Shown here: positions 11,501 to 24,344 of the stretch, piece by piece
How the letters are laid out: each line of letters opens with the position of its first letter
Position numbering within the stretch: position 1 is the first letter of the stretch
Origin: Galbula dea
Taxonomy: Eukaryota; Chordata; Aves; Piciformes; Galbulidae
Assembly: GCA_013399015.1 (NCBI GenBank)
Contig: VWZX01010283.1
Span: forward strand, 62,001 to 126,000
Length of the DNA: 64,000 bases
Reading direction: 5' to 3'
The notes under the pieces: model-generated
The model's input: the letters and a program-made list of their open reading frames with translations, nothing else
The model's database searches: none
Told to the model about the DNA's origin: nothing
Position numbers and translations under genes: made by a program

Positions 11501-14500
11501 GTCTCGCTGGCAATGGAATTTCTGGTTTTCTATCCAAATTAAGAACCAGTATCTTTGGTTCATCATCAGAAGTAAACAAACTCCAATTTAATTAGCAGAC
11601 TTTTCATGTTTTGGCAGTATCCAGGCAAATCAACAAATGGAAAATCTGTCTGGTTTTGGTCACCAGTTTGTACTGGGTCACTCATACTCCCAGGAAAGAA
11701 CACAGTGATCCACAGAAAACAGGTTTGCTGAAAAAGCTATCCCATTTCCAAATACAAATGCACTACAAAATCTTCGTATTTCAAATGCAAAAATACGTAT
11801 TTCATACCTCCAAAGAAAAAACTGCACTGAGGCACTGAAAGCAAGTGCATTTCAAAAACCTTGAAAAAATCTAATTCACACACCAAACTTCAATTTTCTC
11901 CACAGAAACAGTTCACAGAATCACAGAATGTTAGTAGTTGGAAGGGACCTCAAAAGACCACCTAATCCAACCCTCCTCCACAGCAGGATTCCCTAGACCA
12001 GGTCACACAGAAGCACGTCCAGACAGGTTTTGAATAGCTCCTATAGGAGACTCCACAACCTCTCTGGGCAGTCTGTGCCAGTGCTCTGGCACCTGAACTG
12101 GGAAAAAACTTCTACTTGTATTCAAACGCAACCTCCTATGCTTCAGCTTACAACCACTGACCCTTGTCTTCTCACTGGGCTTTCATTGACAAGAGCCTGA
12201 CCACATCCTCCTGACACCCACCCTTCACATATTTAAAAGCATAGATGAGGTCACCCCTTAGTCTCCTCTTCTCCAAGCTAAAGAGACCCAGCTCCCTCAG
12301 CCTTTCCTCAGAAGGAAGATGTTCCAGCCCCTTCATCATCTTGGTGGCTCTGTGCTGGACTCTTTCCAGCAGTTCCCTATCCTTCTTCAACCGAGGGGCC
12401 CAGAACTGGAGACAATATTCCAGATGAGGCCTCACCAGGGTAGAGTAAAGGGGGAGAAGAACCTCTCTTGACCTACTAGCCACACCCCTGCTAATACACC
12501 CCAGAATCCCATTGGCCTTCTTGGCCACAAGAGCACACTGCTGCCTTGTGGTCATCCTTCCATCTACCCCCAGATCCCTCTCCCCTTCACTGCTCTCCAA
12601 CAGGTCAGTCCCCAACCTATACTCATACATGGGGTTGGTCTTTCCCAGGTGCAAGACTCGACACTTGCTGAATTTCATTCAATTTCTCCCTGCCCAACTC
12701 TCCAGAAAGTCCCCTTTTCCATTACCACACTCAGAGAGGCTGGTACTTTTTCCCACGAACATTCTCATCAGTGTAAACAAAGACTGCTGTGTGTTTCTGA
12801 CTCTGTCGTGCACATATATATATGTATCAGCTGCTTTACTCAAATGCTTTCTCAGAAGGTAAGTTTGACAAAAATGGCTTATGCCCAATTTACTGAGTAC
12901 TGAAATCCACCCACAACTAAGCTTTGTGTCAGCACCTTTCAGAACTTGTTCTTAAAACAATATACACACATTTAATTCCAAATCCAAAATTCAGTCCTCT
13001 TAAATTGAAAGGTAGGACACAGCTATTCTGCTAGCTCACCAGTAATAACAAAAACTACAATTTTATACCATTACCTGTTGTCTTTCCCTGGATACATCTG
13101 AGTATATTCAACTCTGTATTTTTTGGCAAAAAGCATGAAGGCATTCATTGGTCTTTTGCACTTATTTGGAGAAGTGGCACTCACAGTACTTGCAGTCCCT
13201 GAGCTGTGGCTTTTGCCAGCTTTGCCGTACAAAGAATTGGAAGGAAGGTGTGATGGTGCAGCAGGTGCACAGTTTTTACTACTGCATTCTGATCTCTCAG
13301 TATCTTGATTGTTTGATCCTCCACTAGACAGAGACGCACGACGCTGGCGTGCCATGCTGCTTAGCACATACACTGCAGAGGAATCCATCGGTGTAAAATC
13401 ATAACTACAAGAGAAAGACATATAAAATGATAAAGTACTTTTCATGTTAAGATCCCTAAACAGCTCTAGCTCTTCACTCTTCATCTGTACTACACTTCTA
13501 CTATTCTGGTCTCTTCTGTGTGACATAATGAATTGTGCTGGATGCAGATGTCAATGTGAAAAACAAAACTTCAGCAGATGAATTTATAGTTTTTTCAATG
13601 TGATGGCAGACTGTAACTTTGCAAGACCTGCTCTGTACTACCAAGTCCTCAGCTGCGTATTAATTATACATTGCTTTCAAATTTCATCCTCTTCTCAAAT
13701 AAGCTTCTTTCTGCTTCTATCCTTTCCATAAACCAAATCTGGTCAGTGAATGATAGGTACTGAAAGGGACAACTGATGTCAGAAAAGTAAGCACCCAGTT
13801 CACTTGCAAATATACATTAATTACAAATATGAAACCACTATATTAAAATATATATACACTATTATAAAAGTAACTTCTCTAGGCAGTTAAATACCTATTA
13901 TTTTACAGAAAAACCTACTGAAATTAGTTTAAAAACTCTGTTGCATCACGTTTGAGTCAAAGCTGACAAAAGTCTGCCCTCTAGTGACAAAAATGCAAGA
14001 TTCCTCGATATTTTAACACCCTGGATGAGCTGTTTTCACACAATTTAGACCTCTAAATACTATAAACTGTTGTTACTGGGTTTTGACCAACAACTACAAC
14101 TAACTTCTAACCACCACAGAAGTTTTAATTCCACGGGCTGTTATAATCTCCAGTGTGTGCAGATCAGTCTGGGGACAAAAGTCTATACTATCTTTAACAG
14201 GCTATGTGGGGAAACCACACTTGTGAAGGTGCTACTCGATCATAATTCTAAACCACTAAGTTACCACCACAAAATAAACATAAAATGTATACAGCTCTGA
14301 GGCTCCATTTACCCACTGCTCAATGTGACCATAGTTGCATGATGGAAATGAAAGCGTAAGTGCTCTGAAAAGCCTTCTTCCAAACAAGAAGTATAACTAC
14401 TAGCAAGGCAACCAGTAGCAGCTGCTATGCTGCAAGTGATAGTCCAGCTCCCATCTGCAAAGGCAGCTCCTTTCTGTGAGATGGAACCAAAACAAGGCTG

Positions 14501-17500
14501 GAGCCTCAAGGGTTGCCTCCCAAATCCCTCAGAAAAGTAAAAAGCAACAAAGAAGGGACAGTGCAGACAACCTTGAGGCCAAGTTCACAAGATAATGAGA
14601 AAGGACCTCTCTGTTCTACAAACAGTCCAGCACCCTTCCTATCAACAGGATTTTGTTTTTAATTCTTCTGTCTTGTTAACCACAGCTGCTGCTGCTGCAC
14701 GCTCCTTTCTCAGTGACTTATTCCCTTCTGCCCAGAGAGACAAGGAATTTGAAGTGCCCAGCCTGTGTTCAGCTGGGCTGCACAATAAGTAAGGAACCTC
14801 AAGTCCAATTTCTTCAGTGAGATGTAAACATAATGATTCTAATAGCCTTCTACATAAGCAGTTCAGAGTAGAAAACCCCCACAAAAGAGAGGAAATGAGT
14901 GATGACAAGCAATCTGAACTCACTATGCCAGACTAGAACCATGCAAGAGCTTCTAGGGCTTGAACTACAAAAAGCATTTTAAATTAATCTTTTCTGTTGT
15001 TAATAAAAAAACCCCACAACCTAACTCCCCCCTAAAAAAAACCCCAAACACCAAAATAAACAAACAAACCCAACAACCAATTAAAAACTCACCAAAAAGC
15101 AACTGCATTAAAAAGAGATGTTTAAGAGGAGCTAACAACACAGAAGATGGATTCTACTGAACTCAGAACTCTCACAATACTATCGAAAAATCTTTATGAC
15201 TAATACTACTTCCTTAGAATCTTAGAACACTTTATGTTGGACAGACCCTCTGAAGGTTATCTGGTTGAACTTCTAGTTCAAAGTTAATCAAACTTTTAAG
15301 TTAGGTAAGTTTACTATATTAGAAAACAATCACAAAAAGCAGACTATACGAAAATACTAAGAACTAAATATGAAAGTTCTGAATTCTAAAGCCATAGCGC
15401 ATGCATTTATTACTAAGAAACTATTCAAAGAATTCAGATACACAGCTGCATAAGCATAAGTTAATAGCTGGCAGACATACTATTGTGGGAAAACTGCACT
15501 AGGTTTTTCAAATACAACCCACTTTACCTGAAGAATTTATTCAGATTATATTTTTAATGCTTTATCTAATCAAGTCTTAAAATTATCATATAAAGGGCCT
15601 GGAAAGTCATTTTACTCCACGGAATTCCTTTGCTGTTTAGCAAAGCACATAATTACACAGCTTTCCTGGTATTCAGTCTTCATCCTTCCCTCTCATTTAT
15701 CTTGTATTACCAGAAGTATTCTCCCTTTGCTCTATATAATGCTTCAAATTCTTGTAGACTTAAGGTGCCTACTCATTAAATATAAGAACCACTGAAGCCA
15801 CTTTATCCAAAAATTACCTTTTAAATGTATCAAAAACACCTGAATCATCAAAGTTAATGGCATCAGGGTGTCCAGGAGGTAGACACAGATCTCCAAGATG
15901 CATTTCACAGCATGGAATGCCATGCTGTACCACAGTCAAGCTTGGATAAAAAGATGACCAACCTGAAGTGGTAAAGAATTAAATTAGACAAATGGCCAGA
16001 CAATCTCTCTAGTTCTTAACTGGAGCAATCCTATATCTCTAAATTGCATCATTTTATAAAGGTGTTCTGATGTAGACTCTTTCACATCGAAGAAAAATCA
16101 GAACCACTTGCTCAGGGAATTTTTACTGCAAACAGTTTATTTTTATCTCATAAAATCTCATTCTAGCAAAAAAAGTCATCGAAACCAGGAAACTTTTATC
16201 ATCAGAAATTCCATGTTCAGCAAGAGAGATATGCCTCATTTATTTGCAGCTTTCCTTTCTCCCCCAGTTATCTACTTTCCTGAGCTCTATTTACATACTT
16301 GATCAAATCTTTCCTTAAGAGCTATGCAGTATTTCTATAGCTTTATAACATAACAGTTGTTCATTCGAATTCTGGATTTCTTTACAAGGATAGTAAATTG
16401 ATTCCACAACACCACTTTTATCAATTTCTGGAGCAACATGGGACACCAATAAAATCTGCAGCCACTTTCTAAGAATACTTTCATATACAACCAAGTATAC
16501 TTGTAGCATTTCATACCTTTATTTTTAACATAAAATGGATGATCGAGTCTGCATTCTACTGTAAGCAAGCCATCTTCCACTGTGCCAGGATCAAAAGTCA
16601 GCTTCAGCACTGACTCACCGAAGGAAGTGCTTTCTTCATGAGAAATCAACTTTAAACCATCAGAACCATATCCCTATAAACATACATACAATTCAAAATG
16701 TTTACCCAAGGAAAACATGTACTTGTGAATACTATAGGTGTATATTCAGCATCTTACATGATACTAAAAATACCAACGTTCTAACTGCTCTCGCTAGAAA
16801 TTAATAAAGACAATATAACATTCAAAATATACCTCAATGAATTCAGTTCAACTGCTTTGTAGCAAGACACTCCAAGAGTGCAGTAATAAGCTCTCAACGA
16901 GTTTAGGATAAACCTGTCTTCCTGAAACAGTGATTAAAGGCACACGGACTACATGAGGAACTATGTATTTGCTACAGGTATTGAGATAAAGTTATTAGAA
17001 CTAACAGCTACCTTGTAAGGACTCTCTGGGAGGTTTTCCTCTTTTCCACAGCTTTCAGATCTTGCAAAATCTTCAACATCCTGCCATTCTTTATTGCGAC
17101 CTTTATGGAAGCACAGGCGAGAGCCTAACAGATGGACGAAAAAATAAAACTAGTGTTAGGTTAAAAAGTCTGTGCTAAAAAACAAGCAAACAACCAAAAC
17201 CAAAGACAAAACAAACACTTATTTGATGATACATGTTATTTTACCTTTCAGAAAACAATGCCAGACAGTTGAGGGCCAGGAATGGCACCATCCTAAATCA
17301 TCATCATCTGAAAGTGATGACATGCAGAAAATGCCAGACTCTGATTCACTGTTTGCCTATTCAAAAAAAACCAAAATGGTGTTGATATTTTACCATGGAA
17401 GATTTGAGGGCTGGTCCTGCATGTCTTTAGATAATTTCTCTAATTTGCATCTGTGTCATTGTTTTGCCTTAAGTACCAGTAAGAATATAACATGAAGACA

Positions 17501-20500
17501 AAGATCAAAGAATGCAGTAAATGTTAACGGAGTAATTTAATCTCGTTTTCTTGAAATGTGTCATCCTGAAATTTTTGGGCTTCATTCTCCATGGATTATC
17601 TTATGCTTAGGTACAAGCACTTTACAGTTACCATTTCTTGGTCATCCACAGAACCACCTAAAGCACACATTATTTTATGGTCAAATTACTGCAAAGCTGT
17701 AGGGCCAAGTCAGTTCTTGATACATCACTGAGAAAAAGTCCATGTCTTTAACAGACAAGTATTAGACATAAATTAATATACAGGAAAGGTAGAAGCAGGA
17801 CTGACAGGTTTTGGATGTCTGAAAGGAGATGGCTCCATATTTCCTCTTCAGGACAAAAGTTAATTAATAAAACAAGTTAATACAATTTTTTGATACAGAA
17901 GGAACCACAAGAGAAGCAGAGCTTTCTTAAGACAGAATGCAGTCTCTTCACAAAGATGTGGACTCTACATAATGCAGCACTACAAGCCTACTGTGTCTGG
18001 TAAGAAGAAAAGTAAGAGAAAATCTAGCTTAAATAGAAATGGTATTACAACTAAACAGACTTCTTTTAAAACTGGTTTTTCTTTCCAAAAAGCTTAACCC
18101 ATTACTCACCCATCCTTAATTTAGAAATGTTTCAGAACCACTCACCCTTTCATGTCTAACTGGTGTCTCATCCAAATCATTCTTGGAAAAGTTAGGATCA
18201 TTCTTTGAGGATCCTGGTGGAGGACGTGCATAGGAATGTAAACTTTTGCTTGTAGCTATTATGTGAACAGGAGATGATCTACAATAGGAAAATGTATTTG
18301 AAAATATCTCAGATTAAAGACAACACAAGACTTAGCTGCCATCACTCTAAAATCTTTTTATTTAACAAGTAGTTCTGTTTGCATTAGTCAAAAAAAACAA
18401 CTTCCCACACAACAATATTCAAATGGGATGATTAAAGGCTGCAAGCTCAGGCAAAAGGAGTATTACTCCTGCATACCTTCTATGTATCACCCAAACGACA
18501 ATACTGCCTCCACATCACTATCTTCTTGTCACAATGTTGAAGTTTTTACAAATATCCTGAAACAAATGCTCCATTCTAAAGAGTACATAAATACATCTGC
18601 TCTGTCCTGATGATTAAATACCAACTGCATTACTGTTAACAGTATTGCATTTAATTTTCTTATTATAAACCCAAAACCAAAGGCTTGGGGGTATCCTAGA
18701 AATTTCCAAGTTCCAATACTGTTTCTCACAGCCTTATGCAATCTACAAATCGTAAGTCTGAAACAGTATCAGTAAAAAATACATTGCAGTAGATGAGCTC
18801 TTAAAATAAAATTTAAAAAAAACCCTCAAGTCAGTACACAAAAAGTATTAAGAATTTAATGTAATAAATTCGCACTATTTTTTCATCTGCTGCTTGACAT
18901 GAGGTAAATGCCCATCATTTCTGAGCCTTCTGTGGTTAGGCAATGTCCTTATGCCTTCCCAACTCATTCACGGCTGGTAAATAAGCAGCTTTGCAACAGG
19001 CTCTGAAATTAGTCCTGGGCAATCTTCCATGAAGAATAAAGTTACAATATAGAAATCTCAAAACCAGTTCAAAGTCAGAGGGTGTGAAGAGAGGGAGAAA
19101 TGTTTCTGGAGACATAATATTACAAACCTTAAGAGCTCAAAACTGAAATGAATGTCAGTACCTGTTATAAAAGGAGCACTGCATTAAAGGACTCTGTGGA
19201 CTTGTAGCTATATTTGCTAGTTCTGTCAGCCAGTTCACCCCATTCTCACAACAATGACTACTTTCTGAATTGCTGTTTGAGGTATGTTGGTTCCATGAAG
19301 GCCTTGAACACTCCTGATGTGAAACATCAGCACCAAGCTGAAAAAGTGCAGGTGGGGTAGAATCTGTCTGCACAGCCTGTAGTTCAGGAAGATCATCTAC
19401 AAACAAATGCACAAATTAGCATAATTATACCCATTGCTGAATTCTAGCTGACATCAGAATCTTGCAAGTAAAAATCAAAAAGGCATAATGAAATAACTAG
19501 TTTTATTTTCTCATACCACAATTTCCAACATTTCACAAACCCTATTCATAATACAGACAAAATGGCCACAAAAATAATCACATCTCTAGTCTACTATACA
19601 TTCATATAAGCAATTTAAAAAAACATTAAGTAACCACTAGTTGTGCCTTTCAAGTTTTTACTGACTGATTGGTTTACGCAGACTTGTATGGCAGAATTAC
19701 ACAAAAGTAGCAATATGCTTCACTGAAACACTAAAGCACCCAACGAAAGGCAATTAAATCCATCTGTCCTAGCAGGTGTGACACTAAAAATTATGAACAT
19801 CAGGGCTGTACAAGGTAAAAGCTTTCCATGTTCCTGCCAGGAAACTGGAGTTAAATAACTCAGAAGCCATGAAAACTGGGTACACAACCTGTTAGGGGTG
19901 AATACCTATCAATAATCTACACCTTTCACAGATTACATAGGATAGCAGAAGAGAGCCCAGCTTGTTAACAGGAGTCTGTGCTACACACTGTTGTGTCACT
20001 AAGTATTGTTATTCTTAATCACTCCATGAATTCAATTAAATGTGTTAATATTTCATTGCTTACATCAATACTTCCTAATGAACATGCTATTTTCTCCCAA
20101 TATAAAAGAACTGAAATGAATCTTCCTCTAGCCCAGAATCTCTATTTGCAGCTGATCTAAAACAGTGTAATTTCCCCTTAGGAGAAGCTCTTGAGCTTTC
20201 TGTTTGTTATTCTTCGGCCAAAAAAAACGCTTGGAGCAGAAATTTGTGGCTCTGAGTTCAAGAGCACATTTAAGTCAACAGGCCAGTGTGTCAGAACTAG
20301 AAATGGGTGAAAGGGAAAAGTGACTGCAAAGTAAGATCTTCAGATGTCACAATTCACTGTCATACAAGTGAATAAGTTTAAAACTCAGCAATCTCAGTCA
20401 GCTTCCAGCAATTTCCCTATAGAAAAACTACAACAAACTTCAGAATCTGGCTGCTTCTGAAAAAGTCATGCTGTTTACCAAGTTCCATGTGTTCATCACA

Positions 20501-20647
20501 GGATGTGTATCCAGGAGAAGAGGGCAGGTTTTCATTACACTTCAGCAACTCCAGTGACTCATTCATCCCTGAAGTTCTCTTGTCCACTACCAGAAGGAGT
20601 TTCTGAACTGCATTAGGCATTTGATTTGTCTTCACTTCCCACACCAT
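8587..20647 (-). CDS. HBP1: HBP1, HMG-box transcription factor 1 (all coding exons)
   Basis: HBP1 is a nuclear repressor of cell-cycle and Wnt/TCF targets that binds RB-family proteins and SIN3. Coding exons in transcript order: 20647-20479, 19396-19162, 18278-18146, 17356-17245, 17124-17012, 16673-16517, 15962-15818, 13404-13075, 10313-10172 and 8604-8587. All have GT donors and AG acceptors. The total is 1554 nt, or 517 residues plus stop, close to the roughly 514 of the mammalian protein. The start MVWEVKTNQMPNAV is the classical one. The AXH domain spans about residues 204-355 (from SWPSTVWHCFLKG to DSGVFDTFKSYDF). The HMG box spans about 438-506 (KRPMNAFMLFAKKYRVEY to EERRMYTLEAKALA) and is split by an intron inside DNR. 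A four-aspartate acidic patch precedes the AXH domain. The C-terminus ends GSQQH in an 18-nt exon. No frameshift or missing motif is seen. A possible upstream in-frame start is listed separately. Confidence 0.97.
10172..10313 (-). other. HBP1: HBP1 exon with the C-terminal half of the HMG box
   Basis: The exon starts within the arginine of DNR and reads AISVILGDRWKKMKNEERR, then the helix-3 segment and the basic tail CWKRKRTNS, which looks like a nuclear-localisation signal. The donor is GTATG at 10167-10171. The next exon adds only GSQQH and the stop. Confidence 0.93.
11911..12705 (-). mobile_element. CR1 LINE, 5'-truncated, with open ORF2 C-terminus
   Basis: The low-coordinate end has the CR1 3' terminus (CACAGAATCACAGAATG, the reverse of the octamer repeat). 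A 168-codon open frame (12678-12172, - strand) encodes the C-terminal part of the CR1 ORF2 reverse transcriptase, with family-typical STLVRPHLEYC and VQHRATKM. The copy lies in an HBP1 intron in the same orientation as the gene. It is 5'-truncated, as most CR1 copies are, and cannot move by itself. Confidence 0.92.
13075..13404 (-). other. HBP1: HBP1 exon with the basic/serine linker and N-terminal half of the HMG box
   Basis: This is the largest HBP1 coding exon at 330 nt. It begins inside a serine codon after the GTAG acceptor, reading YDFTPMDSSAVYVL. It carries the basic segment MARQRRASLSSGG and a serine/asparagine-rich, poorly conserved linker. It ends in helix 1 and the loop of the HMG box at MYPGKDN. 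The linker differs most from the mammalian protein as I remember it, as expected for a disordered segment. Confidence 0.93.
13974..13987 (-). promoter_or_regulatory. CTCF-like motif in an HBP1 intron
   Basis: The - strand reads TCACTAGAGGGCAG, one mismatch from the CTCF core CCACTAGAGGGCAG. It is in the intron between the exons at 15818 and 13404. The motif points toward the COG5 side. Confidence 0.5.
15003..15085 (+). repeat. C/A-rich low-complexity tract
   Basis: Irregular AAAAAACCCC-type sequence in an HBP1 intron, of the same kind as the tract at 26398. Confidence 0.7.
15212..15285 (-). mobile_element. CR1 LINE 3' end, short degraded fragment
   Basis: The block reads GAATCTTAGAACACTTTATG, then GGACAGACCCTCTGAAGG and ATCTGGTTGAAC. 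This is a diverged reverse of the CR1 tail pattern, in which a tract of about 60 bp with GGAAGGGACC and TCTAGTCCAACC precedes the octamer repeat. It lies in an HBP1 intron. Confidence 0.6.
16517..17356 (-). other. HBP1: HBP1 exons encoding the first part of the AXH domain
   Basis: Three exons (17356-17245, 17124-17012 and 16673-16517) encode the acidic SSLSDDDDLGW segment, STVWHCFLKG, SRLCFHKGRNKEWQ and SFGESVLKLTFDPG, through to HPFYVKNKG. This is the start and middle of the AXH fold shared with ataxin-1, a protein- and RNA-binding module. The fold is completed by the exon at 15962-15818. Confidence 0.9.
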
Positions 20648-20773
20648 GTTAGGATGCTCCAAAGTATCTGACTTTAAAGAGACAGTGGTTAAAAATCTGT
20701 ATACACATAAACTGGTTTAACTTGCATCTGACAGGCTACTTCATTACCACAACCCTAAACCCTCCACAATCTG

Positions 20774-21600
20774 TTGAGAATCACAGCATAGAATAGCTTG
20801 CAAGGGACCTCTGGAGATGATTTGGTAGAATCCCTTCACAAAGCAGAGCCAACTACGAAGTCAGATGAGGCTGCCTGGAGCCCTGACCACTTCTAGAATC
20901 TGACACTTCTCAGAAATTTGTTCCAATGATCGCTCCTGGTGTCAAGAAGTTGTTCCTTCCACACGGTTTGATCTTCCCTTGCCACAGCCTGTGTCCATTG
21001 CCTCCAAGGATTCTTGGGTTATCTCCTCAACCACCACTCAAGCTAAGGTAAACAACACTCACCTGGTACCCTGAGCTACATATCCCGTCAGAGAAGGCAA
21101 TCAGACGGGTCAGACAAGATTTAACTTTGTTCAATCTATCCTGGCTATTCCCAATCACCTTCTTGCCACGTAAGAGCCAAGAGCTCCACAATCTTCCTGA
21201 AGGCTAAAGTCAGTCTGACCAGCCTGTATTTTCCCCAAATCCTCCTACTTGAAGCCAGGTGTGATCTTCTTTTTTTTCCCCCAGTTATTGGTACCCTCCT
21301 GCCACCAAATCAACTGCCTTTTGGACACCATCCTTACAGTGACACTGATCAGCTCCCCTTGATGCATCCCATCTGGTCTCAGTCTTGCATCTGGCCAATT
21401 CACAGAACTGGCCTGCCCTAACTTGCTCTTCCTCTACCACAAAGAAAGTACCACCTCACTCCATCAGATGCATGTTGCTAGACCCAGAGACACAAGGAAC
21501 CTGGAAAGAGGCCTTGCAAATAAAGACCAAAGGAAAGATGTCAGCCTCAACCTTTCAACATTATGTCCCCTACACCATTTAGCATCAGATTTATATTTTC
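20774..21600 (-). mobile_element. Degraded CR1-family LINE sequence
   Basis: 20774-21015 is a worn CR1 3' region, with AATCACAGCATAGAATAG at its low end and CAAGGGACCTCTGGAGATG next. The following stretch to about 21600 resembles the internal part of avian CR1 subfamilies, with sequence around GACCAGCCTGTATTTTCCCC and a leucine/proline-rich antisense frame. It lies in intron 1 of HBP1, just upstream of exon 2. The second half may be a separate element. Confidence 0.6.
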
Positions 21601-22847
21601 ACTAGTTGCCCCTTCAGCACCAGTGGATCCACATAGGCTTTTTTACTGCCCTTCACATCCCTTGGTATTCTCAACTCCTGGTATAGTCTCAAACACATTT
21701 GACTGCTAACATCCTTATGTTGTAAATGGAAAGAAAACCAAGCCTCTAACAGTAAGACTTCACTGCAGTTTCATTTCCCCAAATCCCAATACTGTAACAT
21801 TTATACCAAAAGAAGTACTTTAAATCATCTTCAGCAGTCAGAGAACTGTGTGATTATTCTACACAACCACTGCCTCTAAAAGCTGGAAAACAAGGTTATC
21901 CAGTCTTTAGTAATTTGGTTATCTACTGTTCTTTTCAGATGATGATGAATTAAGGCTACCATAACATGATTACCTTGTACTTTAATGAAGTGTCATTGAA
22001 AAAGTAATCATGAGTCCCTCACAAGAGCAGAAAACACAGCTTAGTAAGAAAGAAAATCTAAAAAGCCTACCAGATGCCTGACCACTAAGTAAGCTATCAT
22101 GCACTACATTAGAGAAATACAAACAATAGCTAAAACCAGTCTGATATTTTCATATGAAACAGTAAGTCTATAATCCCAAAAGTTCCCTTAAAAAGTCCTT
22201 CGATAACAATTACATAAAGGACCCGTTTACTTAGTTTACTAAACAGTTTAAAGGTACTGTGTGTAAACAGCCAACATAAACAAGAGCCCATGTTTTTACT
22301 CATTCTATAAATCTGTTTCATTAATTTTGCAGCTTGTCTTGTACATAGTATAGATCAGACAAGACCCTTTGAATTACACACTGGCCCTACCAGAAGAGCC
22401 TTGACCTAAGCTGTAACTTTTATTAACTGGAAAATTTCTCACCCTCTCATGCCCTGATCTTTCAAATACCCATAAAACTTACATAAACTTGCATTCCAAA
22501 CATAAAACGATGTCTGATTTTCCTCAAAAACGTGGTACTACTACAAAAGCCACAACTACACAAAGTGTAATTCTGATTCTAAGGAGGTGAAGGAAGGTAA
22601 CATACAAACAAATAAACTATCAACAGTATGTGTATTTCACCTCTAAGAAGCATCTCTAATGCAAATCATTCCTCTATTCCCCATGAGAGATAGTAAAATT
22701 ACAGAACACCCCAAGAGCAGAAAGCTCAGGCATTTCTGAACAGAAACATTCAGATCTCAGTCACAGAAGTCAGGACCTTGACTACCTCCAAGTAATCAAC
22801 TCTGAAAAGCCACTCCTTGTTTTTCTGGCTTGTCTACATCCTTCCTT

Positions 22848-22913
22848 TCTCCATTTCTGCCTTGTTTTTCCCTTCTTTTTTCTCTCTTTCTATTTTCCTG
22901 CCAAAATGAAGAA
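22848..22913. repeat. Pyrimidine-rich tract
   Basis: A C/T-rich low-complexity run of about 65 bp in HBP1 intron 1. No function is assigned. Confidence 0.5.
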
Positions 22914-24334
22914 GCTACCTATTTTGGGAGTGTTAACCTTCACTTGCCTTCCTGCCAGCTGCAAAGATTTGGAAGTACCTGTCCCAGTATCCCAACACAC
23001 TGAAGGTCAGAGATAAGATAGATACAATGCACTAGTCTGACAAGAAAAATATTTGAGAAAGGAACTGTTCTTCCAAGTCACAAGAATTACTCTAAGCCAA
23101 AACCACACACATACAAAGGCCAAGACATCCATAGACAAATCAAAACCAAGAAAGTGCCCAATTTCACTTTTCAATTTTTTTATACTACTTGATTAAAGCC
23201 TGCTTTGGACACCATGTGCTTCTCTCACCATCAGCCTTCCAGTGTTTTGGAACATTAAAGGAAATGGTCATGATTAGCTCATAAAGAGGACTTGTTTTTT
23301 TGTTTGTTGTTGTTTTGTTTGCTTGTTTTTTTTAATTTGATTTCATGTTCAAAACTCGTTGTGACAGATGTTTTCTAGAAATACGCTTCACAGGACTCTA
23401 ATTACTGCTCTTTTCTTTAGGGGCTGAATTAATTTATTTATTCATGCTTTAAAATATATCAATTTGTCATGCCAAAACAAACAGCAGTATTAACCAAGAG
23501 CTTAATAATTAAACCATGTCTATTTTGGGGGGACAGAAATACATTTGGAACAAAAGTAAATAAAGACTGTGGCTAAGAAGGGATTCAGCAGGAACTGGGC
23601 AGCACCCACCCAAACCACACTGGAGGAATGCCTGGATGGAAGTGCTTCCCATGTTTGCCTTCCTTCCCGAAGTTTTAGGCAAGGTCTACGCCTGCAGCAA
23701 TTCACTTGATGGGAGTTTAATACAGAGAAAAGCTGCTCCAAGCAAAACACAACATACTGGCAAGACTGGATCTACACCAGGGACTTGACTTGGCACAGAT
23801 GCTTTGATCAAGGATCCTCGCTCCACATCCCTGACTCGCAGAGCTGTGCCAGAAAAACGCTGCAGAAGCATAGCCTCAGAGGAACACAAAACATGAATCA
23901 TGGTGTTTTTGCAAAGACAGCCTTTCAGCGTTACACAAACGGAACCGTAGCTTTGACCCAACTTCATCAGCTGTCTTCCCCACCCCAGCAGGGCCGCAGA
24001 GAGCACTGCCCTCCCCACACCATTTGAGCACCCGCTGCAGAACAAACAGTACTTTGATTACATAAGGAGGATATTTACAGCAGAACAAAAGGCGCGGGAG
24101 CACGGAACAGTACGTGACCCCCAGGGGGGCCGAAGGGGAACCCTGTCTCCCGCCAGTGCCTCTTCCCTGCGTCCCCTAACCCGCCGTGGGGCAACCACTG
24201 GCTCCGCAGCTGGGCCGAGGGCGCGCCCGGGAGCGCGCTTTTCCGTCCCCGTCCCTCTCCCCACCCCCGCTAACAGCCCCGTCATGTGATCCCCGCCTGG
24301 ACGCTGCCCTTGTTTATAAACTTCGGTCAGCACG

Positions 24335-24344
24335 GCGCATGCGC
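24335..24344. promoter_or_regulatory. NRF-1-type palindrome GCGCATGCGC
   Basis: A perfect 10-bp palindrome matches the core of the NRF-1 motif. It lies in the CpG island about 0.6 kb into HBP1 intron 1. Occupancy is inference. Confidence 0.5.

Noticed and set aside
12813..12826. TATA-rich dinucleotide run as a microsatellite
   Set aside because: Only about a dozen bases long; too short to list as a repeat.
12245..12903. Plus-strand frames over the CR1 copy
   Set aside because: They are antisense shadows of CR1 ORF2.
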